This document shows positions 46,937 through 55,861 of a DNA stretch of 64,000 nucleotides, piece by piece (position 1 is the stretch's first letter; each line of letters starts with the position of its first letter). The notes below the pieces were generated by a model that saw nothing but the letters and a program-made list of their open reading frames with translations, was not told the origin of the DNA and did no database searches. Source of the stretch: Pseudomonas saudimassiliensis (lineage in GTDB: Bacteria; Pseudomonadota; Gammaproteobacteria; Pseudomonadales; Pseudomonadaceae). The stretch spans positions 590,693 through 654,692 of the forward strand of contig NZ_LK391969.1 in assembly GCF_000939975.1 (NCBI RefSeq), written 5' to 3'. Made by a program: the position numbers and the translations under genes.

Positions 46937-47023
46937 GCCCAGGTGGTGAAATTGGTAGACACGCTAGCTTCAGGTGCTAGTGGCTTCACGGCCGTGGAAG
47001 TTCGAGTCTTCTCCTGGGCACCA
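46937..47023 (+). tRNA. tRNA-Leu (anticodon CAG), copy 1
   Basis: An 87-base class II tRNA with encoded CCA. The acceptor stem GCCCAGG pairs with CCTGGGC, the anticodon loop is TTCAGGT (CAG), the variable arm is long and the T loop is TTCGAGT. It reads CUG, the main Leu codon here. Confidence 0.96.
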
Positions 47024-47029
47024 ATTCCG

Positions 47030-47054
47030 AAAACCGGACGCCAGTCCGGTTTTT
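47030..47054 (+). terminator. Hairpin with T-run between the two tRNA-Leu genes
   Basis: AAAACCGGAC and GTCCGGTTTT form a perfect 10-bp stem around GCCA, the second arm running into a T-tract. It may act as a terminator, or as a processing site in a two-tRNA precursor. Confidence 0.75.
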
Positions 47055-47114
47055 CAGTTAGAGCACTGATGCCCTGTCGGCATGATTGAGCAGCAACGCA
47101 AAATCGAAAGACAC

Positions 47115-47201
47115 GCCCAGGTGGTGAAATTGGTAGACACGCTAGCTTCAGGTGCTAGTGGCCTCACGGCCGTGGAAGTTCGAGTCTTCTCCTGGGCACC
47201 A
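47115..47201 (+). tRNA. tRNA-Leu (anticodon CAG), copy 2
   Basis: 87 bases, identical to copy 1 except for one T-to-C change near the variable arm (GGCCTCACGG instead of GGCTTCACGG). Same acceptor, anticodon and T arm, with encoded CCA. Confidence 0.96.
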
Positions 47202-47206
47202 ATTCA

Positions 47207-47242
47207 AACAAAGCCGAGCTTATGCTCGGCTTTGTTGTTTTT
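47207..47242 (+). terminator. Rho-independent terminator after tRNA-Leu copy 2
   Basis: AACAAAGCCGAGC pairs perfectly with GCTCGGCTTTGTT (13 bp) across TTAT and is followed by GTTTTT. Confidence 0.9.
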
Positions 47243-47264
47243 GCCCGCTGCTTCGGCTGGCTCC

Positions 47265-48269
47265 CTAAGAAAACGTCACGTACCGCGCCATCAGATCGGG
47301 CCGCGAATCGGTATTCAGCGTCTCTACTTGCTCTTCCATGGATACCTGCGCCTGCCAAAAAGCCTCATCATCCATATCGACCCAGTATCTGGGGTCGCGC
47401 CCAATCTCCCTGTCGTACGCCACTGTAGTCGGATCATTCCCGCGATACCTTTCCAGTCCAGGCATATCCGGCAGCGGCTGGCTGGTGTCCATATAGTTCT
47501 GGAGGAAGTCCCACAGCGCCCACAGGCTCACAAAGCAGGGGCGCGGCCCGCAGATGGGAAGAAAGGAGATGCAAGCACTCGAATAGCGGTGCTCCAACCA
47601 GAACTCGTGACGGCCTCTGCGGGTTCGGGTATAGGCATCGAACTCATGGAAAGGCGCACTTTGGGTAATTACCTGTTTGCCGCGGTAGCTGAACAGCGTA
47701 ACCATCCCTGTACGGCGGCTCAACTCCCACGCAGGTCCTCTAGCCGGCCGGATCAGGCGCGCGAAAAACCTGCTCATCAGAAAAGCGGAAACTCCCCATC
47801 CGACCAGGCTGGGAAAGGTCAGCACGACGGTAAACAGAAAGAAGGTCAGAAAGGTTCGCAGGCGTTCTTCCTCTGCGCTCCATGTCCCGGTAATCGTGAC
47901 CCACAACCCCATGACAGCCAGAAACCAGAAGACCACCTTGCTCCACAGCTTCACGCCCCGCAGCAAACGGGTAGTCAGCGCGTCGGGAGCAAAACGAAGG
48001 TATTCATGGGTGAGGTGGTTATGAAAGTTAGTCTGCGCCTTGGAGAGACCTTCACCGGGGTTGATCGTCCGCTCGCGCTCCTCATGCTCTTCTCGGCGCA
48101 GCTCCGTCGGAGACGGACTCATGAGGAAGTCAGGAACAACCTGCCGGGCATTACCCCAGGGCATACGCCATCCGCCCCGTCTCAGCGGTGCGCTGCCTGG
48201 ACTCGTGGCCGCGAGTGCCGGGAGCCGGGCAGATGAAAAAGCTGTGGGCGCGTAGCTGATCAGACTCAT
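47265..48269 (-). CDS. Two-TM membrane protein of unknown function
   Basis: 334 residues from MSLISYAPTAFSSARLPAL, with GGAGG eight bases upstream. The N-terminal 100 residues are polar, then two hydrophobic helices at about 113-129 and 142-166. A cytoplasmic-looking basic and aromatic domain follows (PAWELSRRTGMVTLFSYRGKQ, ALWDFLQNYMD). The layout recalls DUF6708-type proteins sometimes found near type VI secretion genes, but this is from memory and weak; no secretion gene is nearby. The stretch seems less GC-rich than its neighbours and stands alone beside the tRNA-Leu pair, on the strand opposite to everything around it, which hints at acquisition. Confidence 0.6.
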   Translation of the reverse strand: MSLISYAPTAFSSARLPALAATSPGSAPLRRGGWRMPWGNARQVVPDFLMSPSPTELRREEHEERERTINPGEGLSKAQTNFHNHLTHEYLRFAPDALTTRLLRGVKLWSKVVFWFLAVMGLWVTITGTWSAEEERLRTFLTFFLFTVVLTFPSLVGWGVSAFLMSRFFARLIRPARGPAWELSRRTGMVTLFSYRGKQVITQSAPFHEFDAYTRTRRGRHEFWLEHRYSSACISFLPICGPRPCFVSLWALWDFLQNYMDTSQPLPDMPGLERYRGNDPTTVAYDREIGRDPRYWVDMDDEAFWQAQVSMEEQVETLNTDSRPDLMARYVTFS

Positions 48270-48513
48270 CGCAGGTGCCTCCTTGGCTTGCGGGTACGGG
48301 ACTCCGTTGCCACGCATTATCCCATATTCGGCGCACCAGGCAGTGTGACGCAGTCTGCATAACGACAGATTCAAGGCGCCAGACCCGATATGCAGGATAG
48401 ACAGCCCGAGCAGCCGAACCGAGGCGCTTCGACGGCTGTACAGCCAAACGGATGACAGCTATCGTGCACTCCCTGGCGAAGCCTGGCTTCGAACCGCCCT
48501 TCAAGGAACAAGA

Positions 48514-50283
48514 ATGACAACAGAGATAGCGCTGGTATTGGGCATTGCCCTGGTGGCGATAGTCCTCTTTGCAACCGAAAAACTTCGCATTGATGCCGTG
48601 GCGCTGCTGGTGTTGTCCGGCCTGGCCATTCTTGGCCTGGTCAACCCCGGTGAAGCCCTGAGCGGCTTCAGCAACCAGGCTACGATCACTGTGGCGGCCA
48701 TGTTCATTCTGGCTGCCGGATTGCAGAACAGCGGGGCGCTGTCGGGGATCGGTCGCTTGCTGGGCAAGGCCCGGTCGCCCTTCATGTTTCTGCTTACGCT
48801 GTTTGGCGTGCTGGCCGTGGTCGGCCCCTTCGTCAACAACACGGCGGTCGTCGCCGTGTTCATGCCCATCGTCATGACGGCCACCGCCGCCATCGGCATG
48901 TCTGCCTCCCGGGCCCTGATTCCGCTGTCCTACGTGTCCCAGATGGCGGGCGTCTGTACCCTGGTCGGCACCTCGACCAACCTGCTGGTCAATGCCATGG
49001 CGCGGGACCTGGGGCACCCCGGTTTCAGCATGTTCGAGTTCACGCCCCTGGGGGTGATCTGTTTTGTTGCGGGCTGCGCCTACCTGCTGATTCTGGGCCG
49101 CTGGCTGTTGCCTTCCACCCGCGCCACGGAACTGGTCGAACATTATGAGCTGGGCAAGTACATCACCGAGCTGCGGGTCATGCCCGACTCCTCTCTGATT
49201 GGCACCTCGGTTGGCGAGGCCAAGCTGGGAGAGGAATTTGGTGTGTTCGTTCTGGAATTGCTGCGCGGCGATGAGAAGGTCTGGTCGCCCCGCTCGCAGA
49301 CCCTGGAAGAAGGGGACATCCTGCTGGCCCGTGGCGATTGGTCAAAGTTGGATGAGCTGAAGAACCAGACGGGCCTGGAAATAGACTCTGAATTCCAGCT
49401 CAAGACCCGCAATCTGGAGGAAGGCACCCAGCAGGTATTGACCGAGGTGATGGTCGCCCCCCGCTCGCGGGTCATCGGCAGCACCCTGGCGATGCTCGAC
49501 CGCCGCTGGCAGCACGACGCCACGGTACTGGCGGTGCATCGCCGGGGCCAGGTACTGCGCGATCAGCTGAAGAATGTACGATTGAACGTCGGCGACGTAC
49601 TGCTGATGCTGACCCCGGAAAGCGAGATGCCGGCGCTGCGCAAGGACCGCAACGTGATCGTGCTCAGCCAGCGCGATGCGGATAGACCCATGGGCTGGCG
49701 TGCGCCCTTCGCGCTGATCACCATGGCATTGGTGGTCGTCATCTCCGCCATTGGCTGGGCGCCCATCGCCATAAGCGCCCTGATCGGTGCGGTGGCCATG
49801 ACCCTGGCAGGTTGCCTGAACGCGGATGAGGTCTACGATGCGATCGATTGGCGCATCATCATCCTGCTGGCTGGTCTGCTACCGCTGGGCGTGGCCATGA
49901 GCCAGAGCGGCGCCGCGGAGTTCATCGTGGCCAACAGCCTGGGGCTGGTCAGCCATCTGGGCCCGCTGGCGGTACTGGCAGTGCTCTATTTCATGGCGTT
50001 GGCCCTCACCGAGTTCATGAGCAACGCCGCAACCGCGGTGATCCTGACCCCTATCGGCATGTCGACCGCCAACCTGCTCGGGGTCGACGCTACCCCCTTC
50101 CTTATCGCCATCACCTTCGCCGCCTCCACCAGTTTCGCCACTCCAGTGGGCTATCAGACCAACACCATGGTCTACAGCGCGGGTGGCTACCGCTTCGTCG
50201 ACTTTATCAAGGTGGGGCTGCCATTGAACCTGATCTTCTGGGTGCTGGGGGTGATCTTTATTCCGATCTTCTGGCCGTTCTGA
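48514..50283 (+). CDS. SLC13-family (DASS) transporter with paired RCK-C domains
   Basis: 589 residues. The first membrane half contains GPFVNNTAVVAVFMP and GTSTNLLVN. Two soluble TrkA-C-like domains (about 210-390) follow, and the second membrane half contains EFMSNAATAVILTP and GYQTNTMVYSAGGYRF. The mirrored SNT and TNT-type motifs are the sodium and substrate sites of divalent anion/sodium symporters. The inserted RCK-C pair is typical of bacterial sulfate or organic-acid SLC13 proteins. The substrate cannot be read from the sequence. AAGGA precedes ATG 48514. Confidence 0.85.
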   Translation: MTTEIALVLGIALVAIVLFATEKLRIDAVALLVLSGLAILGLVNPGEALSGFSNQATITVAAMFILAAGLQNSGALSGIGRLLGKARSPFMFLLTLFGVLAVVGPFVNNTAVVAVFMPIVMTATAAIGMSASRALIPLSYVSQMAGVCTLVGTSTNLLVNAMARDLGHPGFSMFEFTPLGVICFVAGCAYLLILGRWLLPSTRATELVEHYELGKYITELRVMPDSSLIGTSVGEAKLGEEFGVFVLELLRGDEKVWSPRSQTLEEGDILLARGDWSKLDELKNQTGLEIDSEFQLKTRNLEEGTQQVLTEVMVAPRSRVIGSTLAMLDRRWQHDATVLAVHRRGQVLRDQLKNVRLNVGDVLLMLTPESEMPALRKDRNVIVLSQRDADRPMGWRAPFALITMALVVVISAIGWAPIAISALIGAVAMTLAGCLNADEVYDAIDWRIIILLAGLLPLGVAMSQSGAAEFIVANSLGLVSHLGPLAVLAVLYFMALALTEFMSNAATAVILTPIGMSTANLLGVDATPFLIAITFAASTSFATPVGYQTNTMVYSAGGYRFVDFIKVGLPLNLIFWVLGVIFIPIFWPF

Positions 50284-50330
50284 GTGGCCTGGGCGGCATG
50301 TTTGCGGCTGGGCCTGGGTAGGTAGACCGG

Positions 50331-50411
50331 CTGCGCGTTTGGTAGGCTCGCTGCGCGTTTGGAGTCTGGCCCCGGTGGGTGGACTCGCTGCGCGTTTGGA
50401 GTCTGGCCCCG
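50331..50411. repeat. Short tandem repeat before the double-hairpin element
   Basis: The 12-mer CTGCGCGTTTGG occurs at 50331, 50351 and 50388. The last two copies are part of a 28-base block (50347-50374 and 50384-50411) repeated exactly with a 37-base period. No coding content. Confidence 0.8.
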
Positions 50412-50413
50412 AC

Positions 50414-50507
50414 GGGTAGGCCCCGTTGCAGAACGCGCACCCCGCCATCCATGGCGCTCGTCTACGGCCGTCCCTGGCCGTAGACGGTTCTGCAACGAGG
50501 CCTACCC
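50414..50507. repeat. Composite double-hairpin element C
   Basis: Outer arms of 21 bases (starting GGGTAGGCC, 20 of 21 pairing) enclose a 25-base linker containing CCATCCATGGCGCTC. An inner hairpin GTCTACGGCC/GGCCGTAGAC with loop GTCCCT follows. The order matches elements A and B at 43 kb, but the stem sequences are different. It lies in the 352-base gap between the SLC13 gene and rluE. Downstream, 50508-50635 holds only the 10-base palindrome GCTAATTAGC (50597-50606). Confidence 0.78.
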
Positions 50508-50635
50508 GCCGGAGCCTGTGTAGTTTCGCATGGCTGACGGTATGGGTATCAAGTGAAGCGGACTGCTTGGTGTTCTTCTGGACGCTGCTAGTGAAGCTAA
50601 TTAGCATACCCATCCCCTCACTATCCCGAGCGACC

Positions 50636-51247
50636 ATGAAACAGCGCCCGCGCCGATCCGCACCACCCCGTCCGCCTGGCAAGCCCCGGCGCAAGGCTGC
50701 TGCGCCACCGGCCAATCCGCGCCTGATCGCGCTGAACAAGCCCTTCGATGTGCTTACCCAGTTCACCGATGGCCAAGGCCGCGCGACGCTTAAGGATTTT
50801 GTGGATATTGCTGGGGTCTACCCTGCCGGACGGTTGGATCGGGACAGTGAGGGCCTATTATTGCTGACCAATGACGGACGCCTGCAAGCGCGCATCACCG
50901 ATCCCAAGCACAAGCTGGCCAAGACCTATTGGGTGCAGGTAGAAGGCGAACCGAGTGAGGAGCAGCTCGCGCAGCTGCGCGCGGGGCCGACGTTGAATGA
51001 TGGCCCTACGCGCCCGGCAGAGGTGGAGCAGATTGCCGAGCCCGTACTCTGGCCGCGCAATCCACCGGTGCGCTTTCGCAAAAACATTCCCACCCATTGG
51101 CTGGCCATCACCATCCGCGAAGGCCGCAACCGCCAGGTGCGCCGCATGACCGCCGCCGTCGGGCTGCCGACCCTGCGGCTGGTGCGGGTGCGCATCGGGG
51201 AATGGACATTAGGTGATCTGCAGCCCGGGCAGTGGCGAGAACTCTGA
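50636..51247 (+). CDS. rluE: 23S rRNA pseudouridine synthase RluE-like
   Basis: 203 residues. A basic Arg/Pro/Lys-rich N-terminal arm (about 1-28) is followed by a single-domain RsuA-family synthase: [12 protein letters not shown], the catalytic motif [18 protein letters not shown] with its Asp, KTYWVQVEG, and [28 protein letters not shown]. It has no S4 domain, as in RluE, which makes pseudouridine 2457. The weak ribosome site leaves the exact start slightly open. Confidence 0.85.
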   Translation: MKQRPRRSAPPRPPGKPRRKAAAPPANPRLIALNKPFDVLTQFTDGQGRATLKDFVDIAGVYPAGRLDRDSEGLLLLTNDGRLQARITDPKHKLAKTYWVQVEGEPSEEQLAQLRAGPTLNDGPTRPAEVEQIAEPVLWPRNPPVRFRKNIPTHWLAITIREGRNRQVRRMTAAVGLPTLRLVRVRIGEWTLGDLQPGQWREL

Positions 51248-51357
51248 TCCCGCCACTTGCCTTGGGGCGCAAGGTCGAGCTCCGTCTCGACCTGCGGTAA
51301 ATCCATCGGCGCCTATAATCGAGACGGCCTGACGGCCTCCATACCGTACCGCATCAC

Positions 51358-54300
51358 TCAGTCGCCACTGACCGGCGTCGCAGCGGCCCGCCGCTCCTGC
51401 TTGCGGCGCGACAGTATCCAGACGAAGAATACCGGCACGAACAGCACACCCAGCGCAGTCGCGGTGATCATTCCCCCGATTACCCCGGTGCCGATGGCCC
51501 GCTGGCTTGCGGCACCGGCGCCGGTGGCGATGGCGAGCGGCAGCACACCGAGCATGAAGGCCAGCGACGTCATGATGATCGGCCGGAAGCGCAACCGCGC
51601 TGCCTCGATTGCCGCCTCCTTCAGGGTACGCCCTTCGGCGTACAGGTCCTTGGCAAACTCGACGATCAGGATGGCGTTCTTCGCCGACAGACCGATGATG
51701 GTGATCAGGCCCACCTTGAAGTAGACGTCATTGGGCATGCCTACCAGGGTGACCGCCAACACGGCGCCCAGGGCGCCGATGGGTACGATCAAAATTACCG
51801 ACAGCGGAATGGCCCAGCTTTCATACAGCGCCACCAGCAGCAGGAAGACCACGGCCAGGGCAAGCCCCAGCAACATCGGTGCCTGGGCACCGGCGACCTT
51901 TTCCTGGAACGACAGCCCGGTCCACTCGTAGCCGATCCCGCTTGGCAATTCCCCCACGATCCGCTCGATCTCGGCCATGGCTGCTCCACTACTGTAGCCA
52001 GGCGCGGCATCACCGGAGATGCGGAACGCCGGGTAGCCGTTATAGCGCACGAACTGCACGGGGCCGCTTTCCCACTCCATGTCGACGAAGGCTGATAATG
52101 GCACCTGCTCGCCGCGGTTGTTGGGCACATACAGCCGATTGACGTCTTCCGGCGTCATGCGCTTATCCACATCGGCTTGTACCACGACGTTCTGCATGCG
52201 TCCGAAGTTGGTGAATTCATTGATCAGTGCGGAGCCGAAGGCCGTCGAGAGCGTAGCGCTGATGGCATCGAAACCGACACCGAAGGTCTCGGCCTTTTGC
52301 CGGTCGATATTCAGCCGTAGCTGGGGCGCGTCCTCCAGCCCCTCCATCATGGCGTAGGCAATCACCGGAGAGCTGTTGGCCTTCTGCAGCAGCTGATTAC
52401 GCGCCGCTACCAGGGCTTCACGCCCCAGTCCGCCGCGGTCCTGCAGGCGCAGGGCGAAACCGCCGGAGGTGCCCAGTCCTTCTATGGATGGCGGCTGCAC
52501 GGCGAAAATGGTGCCGTCGCTCACTGAGCGCAGGGCCGCGTTGGCCCGCTGGCTCTCCGCCTGCACCGACTCCTCCGCGCCACGCTCGGACCAGTCCACC
52601 AGGGTCGGGAAGGCCAGCGCCGCGTTCTGCCCCATGCCGGAAAAACTGAAACCCATCACCGATACGATGCCTGCCACGCTGGGCCGCGACAGGAAGTGTT
52701 CCTCCATCGCCGCGACCGTCTTCTCGGTCCGTGGCGTCGTGGCGCCCGGCGGCAGCTGCACGTCGACAATCAGGTAACCCTGGTCTTCCGGCGGCAGGAA
52801 GGCTTCGGGCAGTCGCAGGAAGGAGAACACCAGCACGGCGACGATCGCCAGGTACACCAACATGAAGATGCCCGAGCGCTTGACCAGGCCGCCGGTAGTG
52901 CGCTGGTAGCCCTGGGTCAGACTGCCGAAGCGGCGGTTGAACCAGCCGAAAAACCCGCGCTTTTCCGTGTGCTGCCCCTTGGGTATGGGCTTAAGCAGGG
53001 TGACGCATAGCGCCGGGGTCATGCTCAGGGCGAGGAAGCCGGAGAACAGGATGGACACCGCCAGCGACAGGGAGAACTGCTGGTAGATCACCCCGACCGA
53101 CCCGCCCATGAAGGCCAGCGGGAAGAACACCGCCGACAGCACCATGGTGATGCCGACAATGGCGCCGGAAATCTGCTTCATCGCCTTGCGCGTCGCCTCC
53201 CTGGGCGAGAGCCCCTCCTCGGCCATGATCCGCTCGACGTTTTCCACCACTACGATGGCGTCGTCCACCAGGATTCCGATGGCCAGCACCATGCCGAACA
53301 TGGTCATCATATTGATCGAGAAGCCGAGCACCGACATCACGGCGAAGGTCCCCAGCAGACAGACCGGCACCACGATGGTGGGAATCAGGGTGTAGCGGAA
53401 GTTCTGCAGGAACAGGAACATCACCAGGAACACCAGTACCACTGCCTCAGCCAGGGTGGCCACCACCTTCTTGATCGCCACATCGACGAAGATCGAGGTG
53501 TCGTAGGGAATGGCGTATTCCATGTCCGCCGGGAACAGCGCCGACAGTTCCTCCAGCCGCTGCTTGACGGCGGTGGCGGTGGCGATGGCGTTGGCATCGG
53601 AGGTCAGCTGCACCGCTGCCGCCGCAGTGGGCTGGCCATTGAGCCGGGAGCTGAAGCGGTACTCCTCGCGCCCCATCTCCACCCGGGCGACGTCGCCCAG
53701 GCGCACCACGGACCCGTTCGGGTTGGCGCGCAACACGATGTCGCGGAACTCGTCGGTGGTTTCCAACATACCCTGGACGATCAGGGTGGCGGTCAGCTCC
53801 TGCTCACTGGTGCCCGGCTGCTCACCAAAACTGCCCGCCGGCACCTGCACGTTCTGCGCGGCGATCGCCCGGTTCACATCCTCCACCGACAGCCCGTAGC
53901 CAACCAGCCGCGATGGATCCAACCACACCCGCATGGCCCGCTCGGAGGCAAACATCTGCACCCGGCCGACGCCCGGGATACGGCGAATTTCGTTGTTGAT
54001 GTTGCGCGCGGCGTAATCCGCCAGCCCGACCGGGTCCTTGTCCCCGTCCTTGTAGCTGAGGGCGTAGATCATCAGGAAGTTGCTGCTCGCCTGCTCCACC
54101 TGCAGCCCCTGCTGCATTACCGGCTGTGGCAGCCGCGCCTCGGCGCGCTTGAGGCGGTTCTGCACGTCGACCTGCGCCAGGTCCGGATCGGTGCCGGGCT
54201 CGAAGGTGACGTTGATCTCGGCCATGCCGTTGGAGCTGCTGGACGATTCGTAGTACAGCAGCCCCTTGACCCCGTTGAGCTCTTCCTCGATCAGGCTGGT

Positions 54301-54483
54301 GACCGTCTCGTTGAGGATGGTCGCCGAGGCGCCGGGATAGGTGGCATAGATCATGATCTGCGGCGGCGCCACGTTGGGGTACTGGGCCACCGGCAGCGAT
54401 GGGATCGCCAGCAGGCCGGCCAGGCAGATGAATATCGCCACCACGAAGGCGAAATTGGGGCGATCAATGAAGAACTGCGGCAT
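51358..54483 (-). CDS. RND (HAE1) multidrug efflux pump inner-membrane subunit
   Basis: 1041 residues, starting MPQFFIDRPNFAFVVAIFI. It has 12 membrane helices with two large periplasmic loops, the proton-relay Asp pair in GILVDDAIVVVENVER, a conserved Lys in TM10 (LSAKNAILIVEFAKD), and SMTPALCVTLLKP. It is AcrB/MexB/MexF-like in length and motifs. It pumps hydrophobic drugs out through an adaptor and an outer-membrane channel. The adaptor gene lies 66 bases upstream; no outer-membrane factor or local regulator is present. GAGGAAAG precedes the ATG. Confidence 0.95.
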   Translation of the reverse strand: MPQFFIDRPNFAFVVAIFICLAGLLAIPSLPVAQYPNVAPPQIMIYATYPGASATILNETVTSLIEEELNGVKGLLYYESSSSSNGMAEINVTFEPGTDPDLAQVDVQNRLKRAEARLPQPVMQQGLQVEQASSNFLMIYALSYKDGDKDPVGLADYAARNINNEIRRIPGVGRVQMFASERAMRVWLDPSRLVGYGLSVEDVNRAIAAQNVQVPAGSFGEQPGTSEQELTATLIVQGMLETTDEFRDIVLRANPNGSVVRLGDVARVEMGREEYRFSSRLNGQPTAAAAVQLTSDANAIATATAVKQRLEELSALFPADMEYAIPYDTSIFVDVAIKKVVATLAEAVVLVFLVMFLFLQNFRYTLIPTIVVPVCLLGTFAVMSVLGFSINMMTMFGMVLAIGILVDDAIVVVENVERIMAEEGLSPREATRKAMKQISGAIVGITMVLSAVFFPLAFMGGSVGVIYQQFSLSLAVSILFSGFLALSMTPALCVTLLKPIPKGQHTEKRGFFGWFNRRFGSLTQGYQRTTGGLVKRSGIFMLVYLAIVAVLVFSFLRLPEAFLPPEDQGYLIVDVQLPPGATTPRTEKTVAAMEEHFLSRPSVAGIVSVMGFSFSGMGQNAALAFPTLVDWSERGAEESVQAESQRANAALRSVSDGTIFAVQPPSIEGLGTSGGFALRLQDRGGLGREALVAARNQLLQKANSSPVIAYAMMEGLEDAPQLRLNIDRQKAETFGVGFDAISATLSTAFGSALINEFTNFGRMQNVVVQADVDKRMTPEDVNRLYVPNNRGEQVPLSAFVDMEWESGPVQFVRYNGYPAFRISGDAAPGYSSGAAMAEIERIVGELPSGIGYEWTGLSFQEKVAGAQAPMLLGLALAVVFLLLVALYESWAIPLSVILIVPIGALGAVLAVTLVGMPNDVYFKVGLITIIGLSAKNAILIVEFAKDLYAEGRTLKEAAIEAARLRFRPIIMTSLAFMLGVLPLAIATGAGAASQRAIGTGVIGGMITATALGVLFVPVFFVWILSRRKQERRAAATPVSGD

Positions 54484-54549
54484 GCTCTTTCCTCTGGTTC
54501 GGCAAACAGGGTGAATGGCGGCGGGGACCCAGTGGCTCCGGCCCTACGC

Positions 54550-55707
54550 TCATTCGCCCTGGGACGGGGTGGCGATTACCGGCTCGACCTTGCTGCCGGG
54601 CTGGAAGGCGGCGACGCCATCGACGATAACCCGCTCGCCCTGCTCCAGGCCGGATACCACCCGCCAGTCGCTGCCGTGCATACTGCCCAGCTCCACAGTG
54701 CGTTGCTGCACTGTCCCTTCCTGATCCACTACCAGCACCCGGGGGATGCTGTCGGTGCCGCGGCGTATCGCCCGCTGGGGGATGAATACCGCGTCCGGCT
54801 CCACCCCCAGCTCGGTCTGCACCCGTACATACATCCCCGGCAGCAGCACCGCGTCAGGATTCGGCAGCTGCGCCCGCAGGGTCACCTGTCCGGTGCTCGG
54901 CTCAACCGAGACATCGGAGAACAGCAAGCGCCCTTCCTGGCTGTAGCCATCCTCGCCCAGGGTGATGCGGACTCGGGCGGCGCCATCCTCCTGCACCTCG
55001 ATACGGCCTTCGGCCGCAGCCGCGCGCAGGCGCAGCAGGTCATCTACCGACTGGGTGAAGTCCGCATAGATGGGATCCAGTTGCTGGATACGCGCCATCG
55101 GCGTCGCCTCGCCCTGGCCGACCAACGCCCCTTCGGTGACCAGTGCCCGGCCAATCCGGCCGGCAATGGGCGCGCGTACGGTAGCGTATTCCAGATTCAG
55201 CCGAGCCGTTTCCAAAGCCGCCTGGGCCGACAGCTTTTCTGCCTCGGCGCTCTTCTGCGCGGCGATGGCATTGTCATATTCCTGCTGACTGATGGCGCGG
55301 GCCGCGGCCAGGGGCTCATAGCGTCGGACCAGACTGTTGGCCTGGTAAATGCTGGCTTCGGCCCGGGCCAGCTCGCCACGGGCCTGAGCCACCGCCGCCT
55401 CGAGGGGCGCGGGGTCGATCCGGAACAGGACGTCGCCCGCTTTCACATCGGCGCCCTCCTCGAACAGCCGCTCCAGCACGATGCCCGGAACCCGCGCACG
55501 CACTTCCGCGGTTCGCGCGGGCTCGATACGCCCCGGCAGGTCCTCGGTCAGCATGTGCGCAGCCGGTTCGATAACCTGCACCTTGGCCTTGGGCAGCGGC
55601 TGGCTCTGGTCGGCGGAGGCGGGATCCTGTCGATCACAACCGGAGACCAGCAAGGCCAGCAGTATGAGCGGGACCAGGGGAGGGAAAAAATGCGAGCGGG
55701 TGCGCAT
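54550..55707 (-). CDS. RND efflux periplasmic adaptor (membrane fusion) lipoprotein
   Basis: 385 residues from MRTRSHFFPPLVPLILLALL, with lipobox VSGC (lipid Cys24). The lipoyl-like half-motifs, the helical hairpin (about 100-165, Glu/Ala-rich), the beta-barrel and the membrane-proximal domain (ending PSQGE) follow the AcrA/MexA plan. It bridges the pump at 51358 to an outer-membrane channel encoded elsewhere. AAGGA is eight bases before ATG 55707; an upstream frame extension to 55893 is rejected. Confidence 0.94.
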   Translation of the reverse strand: MRTRSHFFPPLVPLILLALLVSGCDRQDPASADQSQPLPKAKVQVIEPAAHMLTEDLPGRIEPARTAEVRARVPGIVLERLFEEGADVKAGDVLFRIDPAPLEAAVAQARGELARAEASIYQANSLVRRYEPLAAARAISQQEYDNAIAAQKSAEAEKLSAQAALETARLNLEYATVRAPIAGRIGRALVTEGALVGQGEATPMARIQQLDPIYADFTQSVDDLLRLRAAAAEGRIEVQEDGAARVRITLGEDGYSQEGRLLFSDVSVEPSTGQVTLRAQLPNPDAVLLPGMYVRVQTELGVEPDAVFIPQRAIRRGTDSIPRVLVVDQEGTVQQRTVELGSMHGSDWRVVSGLEQGERVIVDGVAAFQPGSKVEPVIATPSQGE

Positions 55708-55834
55708 CGGACGTTCCTTGAGGATGGAGTACGAAGATAAGATAGGTAGTGCAAACGGACTAGAAGCGGGCAATAGTACACGCGGTCCGCCCCATAACAG
55801 ACCACGAATTTGCCCTGGAGTTACAGCTTTGCGA

Positions 55835-55853
55835 CCCGTTCGAGGCGAACGGG
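55835..55853. terminator. Hairpin after the DUF962 gene
   Basis: CCCGTTCG and CGAACGGG form a perfect 8-bp stem around AGG, just beyond the DUF962 stop on the minus strand. There is no clear U-run, so termination is uncertain. Confidence 0.4.
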
Positions 55854-55861
55854 CCAAACCA

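Noticed and set aside
45422..47089. A 555-codon open frame antisense to rnr, running into tRNA-Leu
   Set aside because: It reads through the tRNA-Leu gene and mirrors rnr codons; no family features.
46937..47201. tRNA-Leu duplication as an integrated-element attachment pair
   Set aside because: Both copies are full tRNAs only about 90 bases apart with nothing but a terminator between them.
50331..50411. Possible CRISPR array
   Set aside because: Only two full units with almost no spacer between them and no cas genes.
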